Shown: in pieces, positions 34,365 to 44,835 of the stretch | How the letters are laid out: the number at the start of each line of letters is the position of its first letter | Position numbering within the stretch: position 1 is the first letter of the stretch | Assembly: GCA_016188065.1 (NCBI GenBank) | Contig: JACPIN010000002.1 | Coordinates: 1-64,000 of the forward strand | Origin: Candidatus Woesearchaeota archaeon | Lineage (GTDB): Archaea > Nanobdellota > Nanobdellia > SCGC-AAA011-G17 > ARS1403 | DNA length: 64,000 bases | Direction: 5' to 3' | Notes under the pieces: model-generated | Database searches by the model: none | What the model was told of the DNA's origin: nothing | Seen by the model: only the letters and a program-made list of their open reading frames with translations | Made by a program: the position numbers and the translations under genes

Positions 34365-35868
34365 AAACTATAAAAAAATAATTTCAAAATACTTTGATAA
34401 AAATGGTTTCATAGATGCAAATATAAGGTCTTTCGATAATTTTGTAGAAAAAATTCTGCCGAAAATAGTAGAGGAAGTTGGGGAGATAAGGCCCACTATC
34501 ATTCCTGAAAACGTAGAAGATTTTGTAATTAAATTAAATAAAATCTGGGTTGGAGAGCCTCAGATGATTGAAGCAGACGGAAGCAAAAGGATTGTCTTCC
34601 CAATGGAAGCAAGGCTTAGGCAGTTAACCTACGCATCGCCCATCTTCTTGGAAGTAAGTGCTTATATCAATGGCTTGCAGGTTGAAAATTTTACAACTCA
34701 GATTGGAAAGCTTCCGATAATGGTAAGGAGCAGGCACTGCACCTTGCACGGATTAAAGAGGGACGAATTAATAGAAAAAGGAGAAGACCCTGATGACGCA
34801 GGCGGTTATTTCATTCTTAATGGGAATGAGCGTGTTCTGATCATGGTAGAAGATTTGGCAAGCAACAGGGTTTTCATAGACAAGAATCAAATAGGTCCAA
34901 GCAGATATACATTGAGGGTGTTTTCAGAATCTGGTGCATTGAGAATTCCACATCTCTTAGAGCAGATGAAAGATGGTACAGTTTACTTATCTTTTACAAG
35001 GTTCAAGAGGGTTCCTGTATTCGCAGTCATTAAGGCATTAGGAATGGTCAAGGATCAGGATATAACAATGATGATCAATGAAGAGAAAGACTATGAAGAC
35101 GTTTTCATCAATCTCTACAAGGGAAGTGAGTGGAAGTCAGAGGAAGATGCATTGGATTTCTTAGCAAGGCAGATTGGAATAACGCAAGGGAGGGATGTGA
35201 AAATACAGAGGGCGAGGGAATACTTGGATAAATATCTTCTTCCTCATTTAGGAGAGACAAGCAAGGATAGGATTACTAAAGCATATAATCTATGCAAGAT
35301 GGTAAAGAAGTTTCTAATGGTTGCAAAAGATGGGTGCAGCCTGTCAGATAAGGACCATTACTTAAACAAAAGAATAAAGCTTCCAGGGGATTTGCTTGCT
35401 GACTTGTTCAGGATTAATGTCAGGGTTTTAGTTAATGACATGCTCTACAACTTCCAGAGGCTTGTAAAGAGGGGAAAGTTCAACAGCATCAAGATAATAA
35501 TAAGAGATAAGCTATTGACAAACAGGATCACAAGCGCAATGGCAACAGGCTCTTGGCCAGGAGGAAGACAGGGAGTAAGCCAGAACATAGACAGGACAAA
35601 TTTCCTAGGAACAATGAGCCATCTGATGAGAGTTGTAAGTTTGCTAAGCTCAACGCAGGAAAACTTTGATGCAAGGGCTTTACATGGAACCCATTTCGGA
35701 AAATTATGCCCGATTGAAACGCCTGAAGGAACTTCGATAGGGTTAAGAAAAAATTTAGCAATGCTCTGCAGTATCTCGCACGGAGGATCTGAAGCGCAAA
35801 AAGTTGAGGAGTTGCTTTATAGCATTGGTGTTAAGAAAGCTGTTGCAGGGCAGGGGAGCCAAAAATGA
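34357..35868 (+). CDS. rpoB2: DNA-directed RNA polymerase subunit B''
   Basis: RSRHCTLHG, YFILNGNERVLI, THFGKLCPIETPEGTSIGL. Confidence 0.96.
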   Translation: MVENYKKIISKYFDKNGFIDANIRSFDNFVEKILPKIVEEVGEIRPTIIPENVEDFVIKLNKIWVGEPQMIEADGSKRIVFPMEARLRQLTYASPIFLEVSAYINGLQVENFTTQIGKLPIMVRSRHCTLHGLKRDELIEKGEDPDDAGGYFILNGNERVLIMVEDLASNRVFIDKNQIGPSRYTLRVFSESGALRIPHLLEQMKDGTVYLSFTRFKRVPVFAVIKALGMVKDQDITMMINEEKDYEDVFINLYKGSEWKSEEDALDFLARQIGITQGRDVKIQRAREYLDKYLLPHLGETSKDRITKAYNLCKMVKKFLMVAKDGCSLSDKDHYLNKRIKLPGDLLADLFRINVRVLVNDMLYNFQRLVKRGKFNSIKIIIRDKLLTNRITSAMATGSWPGGRQGVSQNIDRTNFLGTMSHLMRVVSLLSSTQENFDARALHGTHFGKLCPIETPEGTSIGLRKNLAMLCSISHGGSEAQKVEELLYSIGVKKAVAGQGSQK

Positions 35869-37667
35869 CTGATGTTTTCCTAGACGAAAAATACCTTGGA
35901 AAAATCGAAGATAAAAAGGAGTTTATTGAAAGGCTCAAGAAAGAAAGAAGGGAAAAATTATTTTTAAGTACATTAAATTTTTACTATAATGCTGAGTTTG
36001 ATGAGTTGTACTTGAATGTCTGCGACGGAAGAGCCCGCCGCCCTTTAATCGTTGTTGAAAATGGAAAAAGCAGATTAACTGCAGAGCATATAAATAGATT
36101 ACTGAATGATGAAATTGCTTGGGGCGATTTGATAAAAGAGGGGAGTATAGAATACTTAGATGCTGGCGAGGAGGAAAATTCACTTACTGCTTTAACTGAA
36201 TCTGATCTAACCTCTGAGCATACACATCTTGAGCTTGGAGCAATCACTATTTTAGGATTGACAACGTCTTTAGTGCCTTATGCGAATTATGATGCAGCTG
36301 CAAGGTTGAATGGAGGAAGCAAAAATCAAAAGCATGCTCTTGGGTTATATTTGGCAAATTATTTGCTGAGGATGGACACTGATGTGAGTATGCTGCATTA
36401 TCCTCAAATGCCAATGGTTAAATCTTTCATGGCAGATGTTTCAAAATACAGCAAGCATCCAAGCGGCTTCAATGTTGTAATTGCAGAGATGTGTTATGAA
36501 GGATATAATATGGAGGATGCAATTGTCTTCAATAAAAGCAGTGTTGAAAGGGGATTGGCAAGAAGCACTTACTTCAGGCCATATACAATAGAAGAGCTTA
36601 GATATAGCGGCGGCCTAATGGATGAAATAGGCATTCCAAATAAAGAAGTAAAAGGATACAGAACTGAAAAAGATTACAGATATCTCGAAAACGATGGCAT
36701 TGTTTACACAGGCCAGAAACTTAAAGCTGAAGACGTCATAATAGGAAAAACCTCTCCTCCAAGGTTCTTGGGAGAAATGGAGGAATTCAGCTTCTCAGTA
36801 TCAATAAGAAGGGAGAGCAGTGCAGTTGTCAAACATGGAGAGGCAGGGACAGTTGACATGGTGGTGCTTACAGAAAATGAAGAAGGCAATAAATTAGTGC
36901 AGGCAAGATTAAGGGACCAAAGAATTCCCGAAGTAGGAGATAAATTCACTTCAAGACACGGCCAAAAAGGCGTTATTGGATTGGCTGCTCCAAGTGTTGA
37001 TCTTCCATTCTCAGGCAGCGGGATAAGCCCCGATATTATCCACAGCCCGCACAGCATTCCAAACAGGATGACTGTAAGCCACTTAATTGAGATACTAGCT
37101 GGAAAGGTAGGGGGATTATCAGGCAGGTTTGTCGACGGTACAACATTTGATGCAGAGCCCGAGAAAAACCTAAGACAGGAGCTTTTAGATCTGGGATTTA
37201 GAGATGATGGAACAGAAATCATGTATAATGGAGTAACAGGAGAGAGATATAAAGTTAGGATTTACATAGGTAATATGTATTATTTAAAATTAAAACACAT
37301 GGTTGCAAACAAGCTTCATGCACGAGCATCAGGAAGAATTCAGTTGCTGACACGCCAGCCAATCGAAGGGAGAAGCAAGGGCGGAGGATTAAGGCTTGGA
37401 GAAATGGAGAAAGATTGTTTAGTTGCCCATGGCGCAAGCCTATTGCTGAAAGAGAGATTCGACTCAGACAAGACAGTAATTCATGTGTGTGAGAACTGCG
37501 GGCTTTTAGCAGTGAATGATTCATTCAGAAGCAGGCAGTACTGTACAAGGTGCGGAGACAATGTAGAGATAAATGCAGTTGAATTGAGCTACGCATTCAA
37601 GTTGCTGCTTGATGAATTAAAGAGCATGTGCATAAATCCAAAATTAATGTTAGGAGATAAATACTAA
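35865..37667 (+). CDS. rpoB1: DNA-directed RNA polymerase subunit B'
   Basis: GYNMEDAIVFNKSSVERGL, GDKFTSRHGQKGVIG. Confidence 0.96.
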   Translation: MTDVFLDEKYLGKIEDKKEFIERLKKERREKLFLSTLNFYYNAEFDELYLNVCDGRARRPLIVVENGKSRLTAEHINRLLNDEIAWGDLIKEGSIEYLDAGEEENSLTALTESDLTSEHTHLELGAITILGLTTSLVPYANYDAAARLNGGSKNQKHALGLYLANYLLRMDTDVSMLHYPQMPMVKSFMADVSKYSKHPSGFNVVIAEMCYEGYNMEDAIVFNKSSVERGLARSTYFRPYTIEELRYSGGLMDEIGIPNKEVKGYRTEKDYRYLENDGIVYTGQKLKAEDVIIGKTSPPRFLGEMEEFSFSVSIRRESSAVVKHGEAGTVDMVVLTENEEGNKLVQARLRDQRIPEVGDKFTSRHGQKGVIGLAAPSVDLPFSGSGISPDIIHSPHSIPNRMTVSHLIEILAGKVGGLSGRFVDGTTFDAEPEKNLRQELLDLGFRDDGTEIMYNGVTGERYKVRIYIGNMYYLKLKHMVANKLHARASGRIQLLTRQPIEGRSKGGGLRLGEMEKDCLVAHGASLLLKERFDSDKTVIHVCENCGLLAVNDSFRSRQYCTRCGDNVEINAVELSYAFKLLLDELKSMCINPKLMLGDKY

Positions 37668-37668
37668 G

Positions 37669-40236
37669 ATGCAGGAATATATTTACAAAAAGGTTAACAG
37701 CATTAAGTTTAGCTTCTTTAGCCCTGAAGATATTAGGAAAATGGCTGTTGCAAAAATTGTCACGCCTGAATTGTATGATAAGGAAGGTTATCCTGTCGAT
37801 GGTGGATTGATGGATATCAGGCTTGGTGTTATCGATCCGGGCTTAAGATGCAAGACTTGCGGCAGCAAGCTAAAAGAATGCATGGGGCACTTCGGCTTTG
37901 TCGAGCTGGCTCGCCCAGTAATTTATCTGAAAGGTGCAAATGTAATCTATGATATGTTGAAATCAACATGCAGGGAATGCAGCAAGATTCTAATTGACGA
38001 GAATACCCGCCAAAAATATGTTGAAAAATTAGGGAACAGCAGCAGGAAAGCTATTGCAGCGATGATAAAAGAAAAAACAAAGAATGTTAAAAAATGCCCG
38101 CATTGTGATGCAAAAAAATACAGCGTCAAGCTGGAAAAGCCAACGATATATTTTGAAAATGACAAGAGGATATTTCCAATAGAGATAAGGGCAAGGCTGG
38201 AAAAGGTAAGCAACGAAGACTTGAGGCTGCTAGGCTATACCCCTGAAGCTGCACGTCCAGAATGGATTATACTGACTAACATGCTAATTCCCCCTGTAAC
38301 AATAAGGCCGAGCATAACATTAGAAAGCGGGGAGAGAAGCGAGGATGATCTAACACACAAATTAGGGGACATAGTAAGGATAAACCAAAGATTATTTGAA
38401 AACATAAATGCAGGCGCGCCTGAAATTATTATCGAAGATCTCTGGGATTTACTGCAGTATCATGTTACAACTTTCTTTGATAACACAACAGCATCAGTTC
38501 CTCCAGCCAGGCATAGGTCAGGAGAGCCATTGAAGACTTTAACAGAGAGGATAAAAAGCAAAGAAGGAAGGTTCAGGCATAATTTAACAGGCAAGAGAGT
38601 TAACTATAGCGCAAGGACATTAGTCAGCCCAGATCCTCAAATTGAGCTTGGAGAAGTTGGAGTCCCATTGGAAGTAGCCATGGAGCTGACGACGAATGAA
38701 AGGGTAACAAGCTGGAATATTGATAGGCTGAAAGAATTCATCAAGCGCGGTCCGAAAAATTACCCGGGAGCTAATTACGTCATAAGGCCTGATGGGAAGA
38801 AAAAGAAAATCACCGATGAGACAGTTGAATCACTTCTTGAAGAGCTTCAGGAAGGCTACATTGTTGAAAGGCATTTGATGGACGGGGATGTTTGCATATT
38901 CAACAGGCAGCCAAGCCTGCACAGGATGAGCATCATGTGCCACAAGATAAAAGTTTTGCCAGGAAAAAGCTTCAGGTTAAATCCAAGTGTCTGTACTCCT
39001 TATAATGCAGACTTCGACGGTGATGAGATGAATATGCACATTCCGCAAAATGAAGAGGGAAGGGCAGAAGCAGAAATTTTAATGCATGTCCAGCACAATA
39101 TAATAACGCCAAAGAATGGATTAAACATAATTGCATGCATACAAGATTCAATAACAGGAGCATATCTGCTAACTAGGGAGATGGAGTTTCAGAGAGAAGA
39201 TGCAATTGAATTGCTGCTGAGCATAGGCTGGAATGATTTCAGTAATTTTCCAAAAACTAAAACCATCAATGGAAGGCAGATCCTATCCGCACTTCTTCCA
39301 AAAGACTTCAATTTCATCGGATATAACATGCTGCACAAAGAAGATGAGAAAGAAGGGATGGTAGTTGTAAAAAATGGGCAGCTTGGCAAGGGCATTGTAG
39401 ACAGGGCAATCATCGGAAAAGAATCTGGAGATTTGCTGAGAAGCATGTACATACAGTATGGCCCTGAAAAAACACTAAAGGCGCTTAGCAATATATCAAA
39501 GCTCGGAATAAAAATAGTTACAAATTACGGGTTCACTACAGGATTAGTTGACACGGATGTTGATGAAAAGATTTTCATTGAAATAAATAAGCTTATGGAT
39601 GAAGCATTAAAAAAAGTAGATGAATTTATCGAGGAATATAAATCTGGAAAGCTTGAGGCATATCCAAGCAAAACCCTGAGAGCAACGCTAGAGCTGAAAA
39701 TTCTTGAAGTTTTGAATAAAGCTAGAAACAGAGTCGGTAAATTAGTTGCAGAGAATTCAAGCAAAGATAATCCTACAATCATAATGGCTTCATCAGGTGC
39801 AAGGGGAAATGAATTAAATCTGGCGCAGATAGCTGGGTCAGTTGGGCAGCAGGCGCTGAGGGGAGAAAGAATTAATAGGGGATATGACGGAAGAGCGCTT
39901 CCGATTTTTAGAAAGAACGATTTAGGTGCTGCTCCCCATGGCTTTGTCAGAAATGGTTTCAAGCAGGGTCTAGCTCCTTATGAATTTTTCTTCCATGCAA
40001 TGACTGGAAGAGACAGCCTGATGGATACTGCTTTAAGGACGCCTAAGTCAGGATATTTGTACAGAAGATTAGCAAATGCACTACAAGATTTAAGGGTTGA
40101 ATATGACAAGACAGTTAGAGCAGCCAGCAATGAAATTGTTCAATTCTGCTATGGAGAGGATGACATAGATATTTCCAAGAGTGAAGCCGGAAGCATCAAT
40201 GTCAAAAAAATAATCAGAGAGGCAATAAATAAATAA
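37669..40236 (+). CDS. rpoA1: DNA-directed RNA polymerase subunit A'
   Basis: NADFDGDEMNMHIPQ catalytic motif. Confidence 0.96.
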   Translation: MQEYIYKKVNSIKFSFFSPEDIRKMAVAKIVTPELYDKEGYPVDGGLMDIRLGVIDPGLRCKTCGSKLKECMGHFGFVELARPVIYLKGANVIYDMLKSTCRECSKILIDENTRQKYVEKLGNSSRKAIAAMIKEKTKNVKKCPHCDAKKYSVKLEKPTIYFENDKRIFPIEIRARLEKVSNEDLRLLGYTPEAARPEWIILTNMLIPPVTIRPSITLESGERSEDDLTHKLGDIVRINQRLFENINAGAPEIIIEDLWDLLQYHVTTFFDNTTASVPPARHRSGEPLKTLTERIKSKEGRFRHNLTGKRVNYSARTLVSPDPQIELGEVGVPLEVAMELTTNERVTSWNIDRLKEFIKRGPKNYPGANYVIRPDGKKKKITDETVESLLEELQEGYIVERHLMDGDVCIFNRQPSLHRMSIMCHKIKVLPGKSFRLNPSVCTPYNADFDGDEMNMHIPQNEEGRAEAEILMHVQHNIITPKNGLNIIACIQDSITGAYLLTREMEFQREDAIELLLSIGWNDFSNFPKTKTINGRQILSALLPKDFNFIGYNMLHKEDEKEGMVVVKNGQLGKGIVDRAIIGKESGDLLRSMYIQYGPEKTLKALSNISKLGIKIVTNYGFTTGLVDTDVDEKIFIEINKLMDEALKKVDEFIEEYKSGKLEAYPSKTLRATLELKILEVLNKARNRVGKLVAENSSKDNPTIIMASSGARGNELNLAQIAGSVGQQALRGERINRGYDGRALPIFRKNDLGAAPHGFVRNGFKQGLAPYEFFFHAMTGRDSLMDTALRTPKSGYLYRRLANALQDLRVEYDKTVRAASNEIVQFCYGEDDIDISKSEAGSINVKKIIREAINK

Positions 40237-40237
40237 A

Positions 40238-41398
40238 ATGGACGAAATATATAAAGAATACAATGGATCGATTCCTGAAAAGCTGATTGGCGACGTCAAA
40301 AAAGAAGTGAGCAAAGTAAAAGTCACAAAAGTCCAGCTGAAAGAAATTCTCGATAGGGTAAAAAAAGAATATGAAGCTGCTTTGATATCTCCAGGAGAAG
40401 CAATTGGGATCATTACTGCTGAAAGCTTCGGCGAACCAGCCACCCAAATGACATTAAACGTAAAGCATTTTGCAGGCGTTGCAGAGATGCAGGTCACATC
40501 AGGGCTGCCAAGATTGATAGAAATATTCGACGCAAGCAAGAGCATTAAAACTCCAAGCATGGAAGTTTACCTCAAGCCAGAATATAATAAAGACCCTGCA
40601 AAGGTTAGGAAGATTGCATCGCAAATCAAGGAAAGCACATTGGGAGATATCTCAACTGAATTTACAATTGACATAACAACAATGAATGTGAAAGTCGTCA
40701 TAGATAAAACAAAGCTTAAAGACCTAGGAATAACTGAAGATACTTTAGTTAAAATCTTGAAAGAGTCCATTAAAGGAGGAGTCCAGGTCAGGCTCAATAA
40801 GAATGAGATTGTGCTGAAAGGAAAAGAAAGTGATCTGCACGAATTGTATGTTCTAAAGGAAAAAGCAAAAGCTGCATTCATCAAAGGTGTAAAGGAGATT
40901 AGCTACGTTCTCCCAGTAAAGAGGGATAATGAATTCATAATATTGACTTCAGGAAGCAACCTCAAGGAGGTCATGGCAGTGAAAGAAGTTGACACTAGAA
41001 GGACAGTTACTAATGACATTCATGAAATCTATTCGGTGTTCGGAGTTGAAGCTGCAAGACAGTCAATCATTGATGAATCTACCAAGGTAATCCAAAACCA
41101 GGGATTGGATATAAACATAAGGCACATAATGTTCATTGCAGATGTCATGACCTCTAACGGAGTAATCATGGGGATAACAAGGAGTGGGATAACCGGAGGA
41201 AAAGAGAGTGTATTGGCAAGAGCAAGCTTTGAAACTCCAATCAAGCACATCATAGGCGCAGCACTTCGCGGCGAGGAAGATTACTTGAATTCCGTCGTGG
41301 AAAACGTCATTTTGAACCAGCCAGTTCCGCTTGGCACAGGCCTCCCGAAGTTAATCATAAATAGCATGAACAAAAAAGAAAAGGAAAAAGAAAAATAA
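40238..41398 (+). CDS. rpoA2: DNA-directed RNA polymerase subunit A''
   Basis: GEAIGIITAESFGEPATQMTLNVKHFAGV. Confidence 0.95.
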   Translation: MDEIYKEYNGSIPEKLIGDVKKEVSKVKVTKVQLKEILDRVKKEYEAALISPGEAIGIITAESFGEPATQMTLNVKHFAGVAEMQVTSGLPRLIEIFDASKSIKTPSMEVYLKPEYNKDPAKVRKIASQIKESTLGDISTEFTIDITTMNVKVVIDKTKLKDLGITEDTLVKILKESIKGGVQVRLNKNEIVLKGKESDLHELYVLKEKAKAAFIKGVKEISYVLPVKRDNEFIILTSGSNLKEVMAVKEVDTRRTVTNDIHEIYSVFGVEAARQSIIDESTKVIQNQGLDINIRHIMFIADVMTSNGVIMGITRSGITGGKESVLARASFETPIKHIIGAALRGEEDYLNSVVENVILNQPVPLGTGLPKLIINSMNKKEKEKEK

Positions 41399-41405
41399 AT
41401 TCTGA

Positions 41406-41494
41406 CAGCTTCGCTGATGGACAACGAGGTTTTCCATCTGCCTTTCCTCTCACACTTTCTTTTTAGGAAAAAGAAATCGTGTCCAAAGAAAAAT
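41406..41494 (+). repeat. Dispersed hairpin repeat, copy A
   Basis: GCTTCGCTGATGGACAACGAGGTTTTCCATCTGCC...CACACTTTCTTTTTAGGAAAAAGAAATCGTGTCCAAAGAAAAA. Confidence 0.7.
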
Positions 41495-41543
41495 AATAAA
41501 ATTATAGAATAAGTTTACAAAATTTATTTTGCAATAAAACAGG

Positions 41544-42041
41544 ATGATAATTAAAGGATACAGCCTTGATCAAGTAGCTAACTCATTATTAATAGTTTTA
41601 GATAGTTTAAAAAGAGGACGTCCTTATAGAAGAGAAGAAAGTGGGCAATTACATTATTATTCAGGAAGAGAATTAAGCAATGCTATTTATTCTTCTGGTG
41701 GAATAACCGTACCACCCCATTCAAAATTTGCGTATTATTTAAAGCAAAGATCTTCAACTAATACATATGGAGATATATTGGATTATCCACATCCACTTGC
41801 CATTAGCATATACGAGAATTATAGGCCCCAAATTAATATTTTTGACGTCGGTAAATTATCACAGATAGTTAGCGGACAGGATCCAGAGGTATTAATGATG
41901 CGTCTTCCTCCAATGCTGAGGACGCAATATGTTTTGCCGCCTCAAGATCTAAATCCAAGAGAGTTTGAACTACATGAAGGAGATACAGGATACTCTCAAA
42001 ACCTCCTTCAAGAAGTAGCCGCATTGATGAGACTATCATAA
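41544..42041 (+). CDS. Uncharacterized protein
   Basis: 165-aa ORF between rpoA2 and rpl30e. Confidence 0.55.
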   Translation: MIIKGYSLDQVANSLLIVLDSLKRGRPYRREESGQLHYYSGRELSNAIYSSGGITVPPHSKFAYYLKQRSSTNTYGDILDYPHPLAISIYENYRPQINIFDVGKLSQIVSGQDPEVLMMRLPPMLRTQYVLPPQDLNPREFELHEGDTGYSQNLLQEVAALMRLS

Positions 42042-42122
42042 AATTACAAATCATTTCTTATCTTGATGCATCCAACTCAGAAAATAATAAGTTTTAAAAA
42101 GTGTTTTCTACACTGATTTTGC

Positions 42123-42377
42123 ATGGAAAAGCTTCGAAACGATCTGTTGGAGAGCAGCGAAAAATTAGTTTTTGGCACTGAAAGAAATCTTAAGCTGTTA
42201 AAAAATGACGGGCTTAAAAGAATCTACTTTTCAAGTAATTGTGCAGATAAAATAAAAATGGATATTAAGCATTATGGAAAAAGTGTTGAAATAGTAGAGC
42301 TCAACAATGTTAACAATGAAATCGGGGTCATATGCAAGAAGCCATTTTCTATTTCTGTTATAGGTCTGATTAAATGA
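42123..42377 (+). CDS. rpl30e: L30e-like ribosomal protein
   Basis: Position in archaeal str-like cluster, L7Ae/L30e-like fold sequence. Confidence 0.7.
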   Translation: MEKLRNDLLESSEKLVFGTERNLKLLKNDGLKRIYFSSNCADKIKMDIKHYGKSVEIVELNNVNNEIGVICKKPFSISVIGLIK

Positions 42378-42787
42378 AAAAAGTTTATGATGCAGAGCTT
42401 ATAAAATATATGGCGCTATTTGAGAAGATTGGAAATGTTAATATCAAGGATATCTTCCAATACAACGGCATGCTCTGCTGTGTAGTTGATAAAGAAAATG
42501 TCAGCAAGCTTGTAGGCCCCCAAGGCATTAGGATCAAAAAAATACAGGACATGATAAAAAAGAAAGTGAAAGTTGTAGGCTATAGCAGCGGCATAAAAGA
42601 ATTTGTGAAAGATTTTATTTACCCAATTGAAATCATTGATATCGAGGAGAATAATGGGGAGTTGATAATAAGCTGCGAGGACAATAAAACGAAAGGTTTA
42701 TTAATCGGGCGCGGAAGACAGGGCTTGACTAATCTGCACAATGTTGTGTCAAGATATTTTAAAATTAATAACATAAAGGTAAAATAA
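42374..42787 (+). CDS. nusA: NusA-like KH domain protein
   Basis: LVGPQGIRIKKIQ and GLLIGRGRQGLTNLHNV. Confidence 0.9.
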   Translation: MKKVYDAELIKYMALFEKIGNVNIKDIFQYNGMLCCVVDKENVSKLVGPQGIRIKKIQDMIKKKVKVVGYSSGIKEFVKDFIYPIEIIDIEENNGELIISCEDNKTKGLLIGRGRQGLTNLHNVVSRYFKINNIKVK

Positions 42788-42796
42788 AAATTAAAG

Positions 42797-43234
42797 ATGG
42801 GAAACAAGGCAAATGGGCTCGGTGCTGGAAAGAAATTAAAAAAAAGAAGAGCGCTAAACCGATTAAGAAACAAGTGGCTTAAAAGACGATTGTACGGATT
42901 GAAGATACGATCTGACCCGCTCAGAGGGGCAAGCCAGGCAAAGGCAATTGTTCTCAGCAAAGTTCAGTTAGAAGCAAAGCAGCCTAATTCAGCGATGAGA
43001 AAATGCGTAAAAATACAGTTGACAAAAAACGGAAGAAAAATAACTGCTTTCGTTCCGGGAAATCTTGCTTCTAAATTCATAAACGAGCATGATGAAGTCA
43101 TAATCGAATGCATTGGCGGCGCAATGGGCAAATCAAAAGGCGACATTCCAGGAGTGAGATGGCAGGTAATAAAAGTAAATGACCAAAGTTTGGACGCTCT
43201 TGTAAAAGGAAAGATAGAGAAAGGTAGAAGATGA
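42797..43234 (+). CDS. rps12: Ribosomal protein S12
   Basis: [27 protein letters not shown]. Confidence 0.96.
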   Translation: MGNKANGLGAGKKLKKRRALNRLRNKWLKRRLYGLKIRSDPLRGASQAKAIVLSKVQLEAKQPNSAMRKCVKIQLTKNGRKITAFVPGNLASKFINEHDEVIIECIGGAMGKSKGDIPGVRWQVIKVNDQSLDALVKGKIEKGRR

Positions 43235-43235
43235 A

Positions 43236-43532
43236 ATGACTAAAGAAGTGACTGTTAAATCTGAAATATATCATCTTAGTGTGGATGCAGAGTTGGACAT
43301 GGTTGTTTTTGGAGACCTTGAAGCTATGGCTAGAGAATTAGGAAATGAAATGCGAAGCGGCCAGAAATGCTTAATTTTAAGCTCTGTAAGGAAATATGAA
43401 TATAATGGGGCTGAAAGAATTAAAGAAGTACTTGCGAGTGCTCTTGGTAAAAGAATAAATCAATTTGAATTAAGTGTTTTAGAGCCCGCCGAATCTAGAA
43501 ATATGTATGAGTTATGGGTGTATAAGAAATGA
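43236..43532 (+). CDS. Uncharacterized 98-aa protein between rps12 and rps7
   Basis: ORF coupled to rps7 by ATGA overlap. Confidence 0.65.
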   Translation: MTKEVTVKSEIYHLSVDAELDMVVFGDLEAMARELGNEMRSGQKCLILSSVRKYEYNGAERIKEVLASALGKRINQFELSVLEPAESRNMYELWVYKK

Positions 43533-44125
43533 CTGTAAAATTATTTGACAATTGGGATATTTCAGGGATAAAAGTTGAAGACAGGGGAGTTGAAAAATAT
43601 ATCAACCTGAATCAGGTGTATGTTCCAAGAAGCTCTGGAAGAAATGTTAAAATCCAGTTTCATAAAAGCTATTACAGTATAATCGAGAGATTAATGAACA
43701 GGCTAATGGTTGTTGGCCATAAAGGAAAAAAGCACAAATACAGCTCAGGCCACAATCTTGGGAAAAGCACAAAAATGTACAAGCTGGTTTTCAAGACTTT
43801 AAAATTAATTGAAGAAAGAACGAAAAAAAATCCAGTTGAAGTTCTTGTGAAAGCCATTGAGAATGCAGCTCCTCGAGAGGAGATTACAACAATAGAATAT
43901 GGCGGGGCAAGGTATCCAAAAGCTGTTGAATGCGCTCCTCAAAGAAGAATTGATCTTGCTTTAAGAAACATTTCTCAAGGAACTTATGCCAACTCATTCG
44001 GAAAAAAGAAAAAGGCACATGAAGCATTGGCAGAAGAGATATTGAGCGCATATTCTTTAAACACAAAGAGCAATGCGATTGCAAAAAAGCTGGAATTGGA
44101 AAGGCAGGCTGATAGTGCACGATAA
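43529..44125 (+). CDS. rps7: Ribosomal protein S7
   Basis: GARYPKAVECAPQRRIDLALRNISQG. Confidence 0.95.
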   Translation: MTVKLFDNWDISGIKVEDRGVEKYINLNQVYVPRSSGRNVKIQFHKSYYSIIERLMNRLMVVGHKGKKHKYSSGHNLGKSTKMYKLVFKTLKLIEERTKKNPVEVLVKAIENAAPREEITTIEYGGARYPKAVECAPQRRIDLALRNISQGTYANSFGKKKKAHEALAEEILSAYSLNTKSNAIAKKLELERQADSAR

Positions 44126-44130
44126 TTCTA

Positions 44131-44403
44131 ATGGAAAGTCTTGAAGAAAAACTTTCGGGAAAGAATATTTTTGAAGTTATAGATTCTATTGATTATAGCT
44201 TACAATTACTAAAACCAGACGGCAAAACCGTGCATAATATTATCACCCTAAGAGCATGTTTAATACAGCAAAAAATTATTGCAAAAATGTTTCGTCTAGA
44301 GGAAGCTAATTTCAAGGAATATAAAGCGAGTAAACCAGAACATTATAACCGTGTTCTAAAAGTTTTAACAGAAATCCAATCTAAGTATGGTATAAATTTT
44401 TAA
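44131..44403 (+). CDS. Uncharacterized protein
   Basis: 90-aa ORF. Confidence 0.5.
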   Translation: MESLEEKLSGKNIFEVIDSIDYSLQLLKPDGKTVHNIITLRACLIQQKIIAKMFRLEEANFKEYKASKPEHYNRVLKVLTEIQSKYGINF

Positions 44404-44461
44404 TCTTTTAATCACTCAATAAGGCACAAGGTTTCATATGAAAACTCTGGAGTACAACATT

Positions 44462-44656
44462 TTATTTTATTATATAAGCTGGAAGCTTCCACTTATATTT
44501 TTTCTCCTCTTGATAATAATGCTTTCGGCATAAATAACTCCATCCGCGCTTCTTATGTTTTCCACCCAACATACTAGGAAAAACCTCAGCATATGCTTTA
44601 TTTTTGCATATCCCTCCAAAATCACAATGAGGATAAATTTTTTTCTTTAATTTCAT
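44462..44656 (-). CDS. Small Cys/His-containing protein
   Basis: HCDFGGICKNKAYAE...YLCRKHY. Confidence 0.5.
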   Translation of the reverse strand: MKLKKKIYPHCDFGGICKNKAYAEVFPSMLGGKHKKRGWSYLCRKHYYQEEKKYKWKLPAYIIK

Positions 44657-44835
44657 TTTTCAAAATTTAATTTTTAATTTTTTATAGCTTTTGGAGGAAA
44701 TTTATCCAACTGGTTATATAAACTACTTGTCTAAAAAAATAGTTTCCAAACCCCTGAAGAATATTCAAATGAATGGAATGCTTTTTCCTTACAGCGCCCG
44801 ATAAATTTTTAAATATTATTTTTTTATTTTAGTCA

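Noticed and set aside
36704-37222. 172-aa minus-strand ORF
   Set aside because: Antisense to rpoB1
34357-37667. Split of RNA polymerase B into two ORFs as a frameshift
   Set aside because: B''/B' split at this position is normal for many archaea
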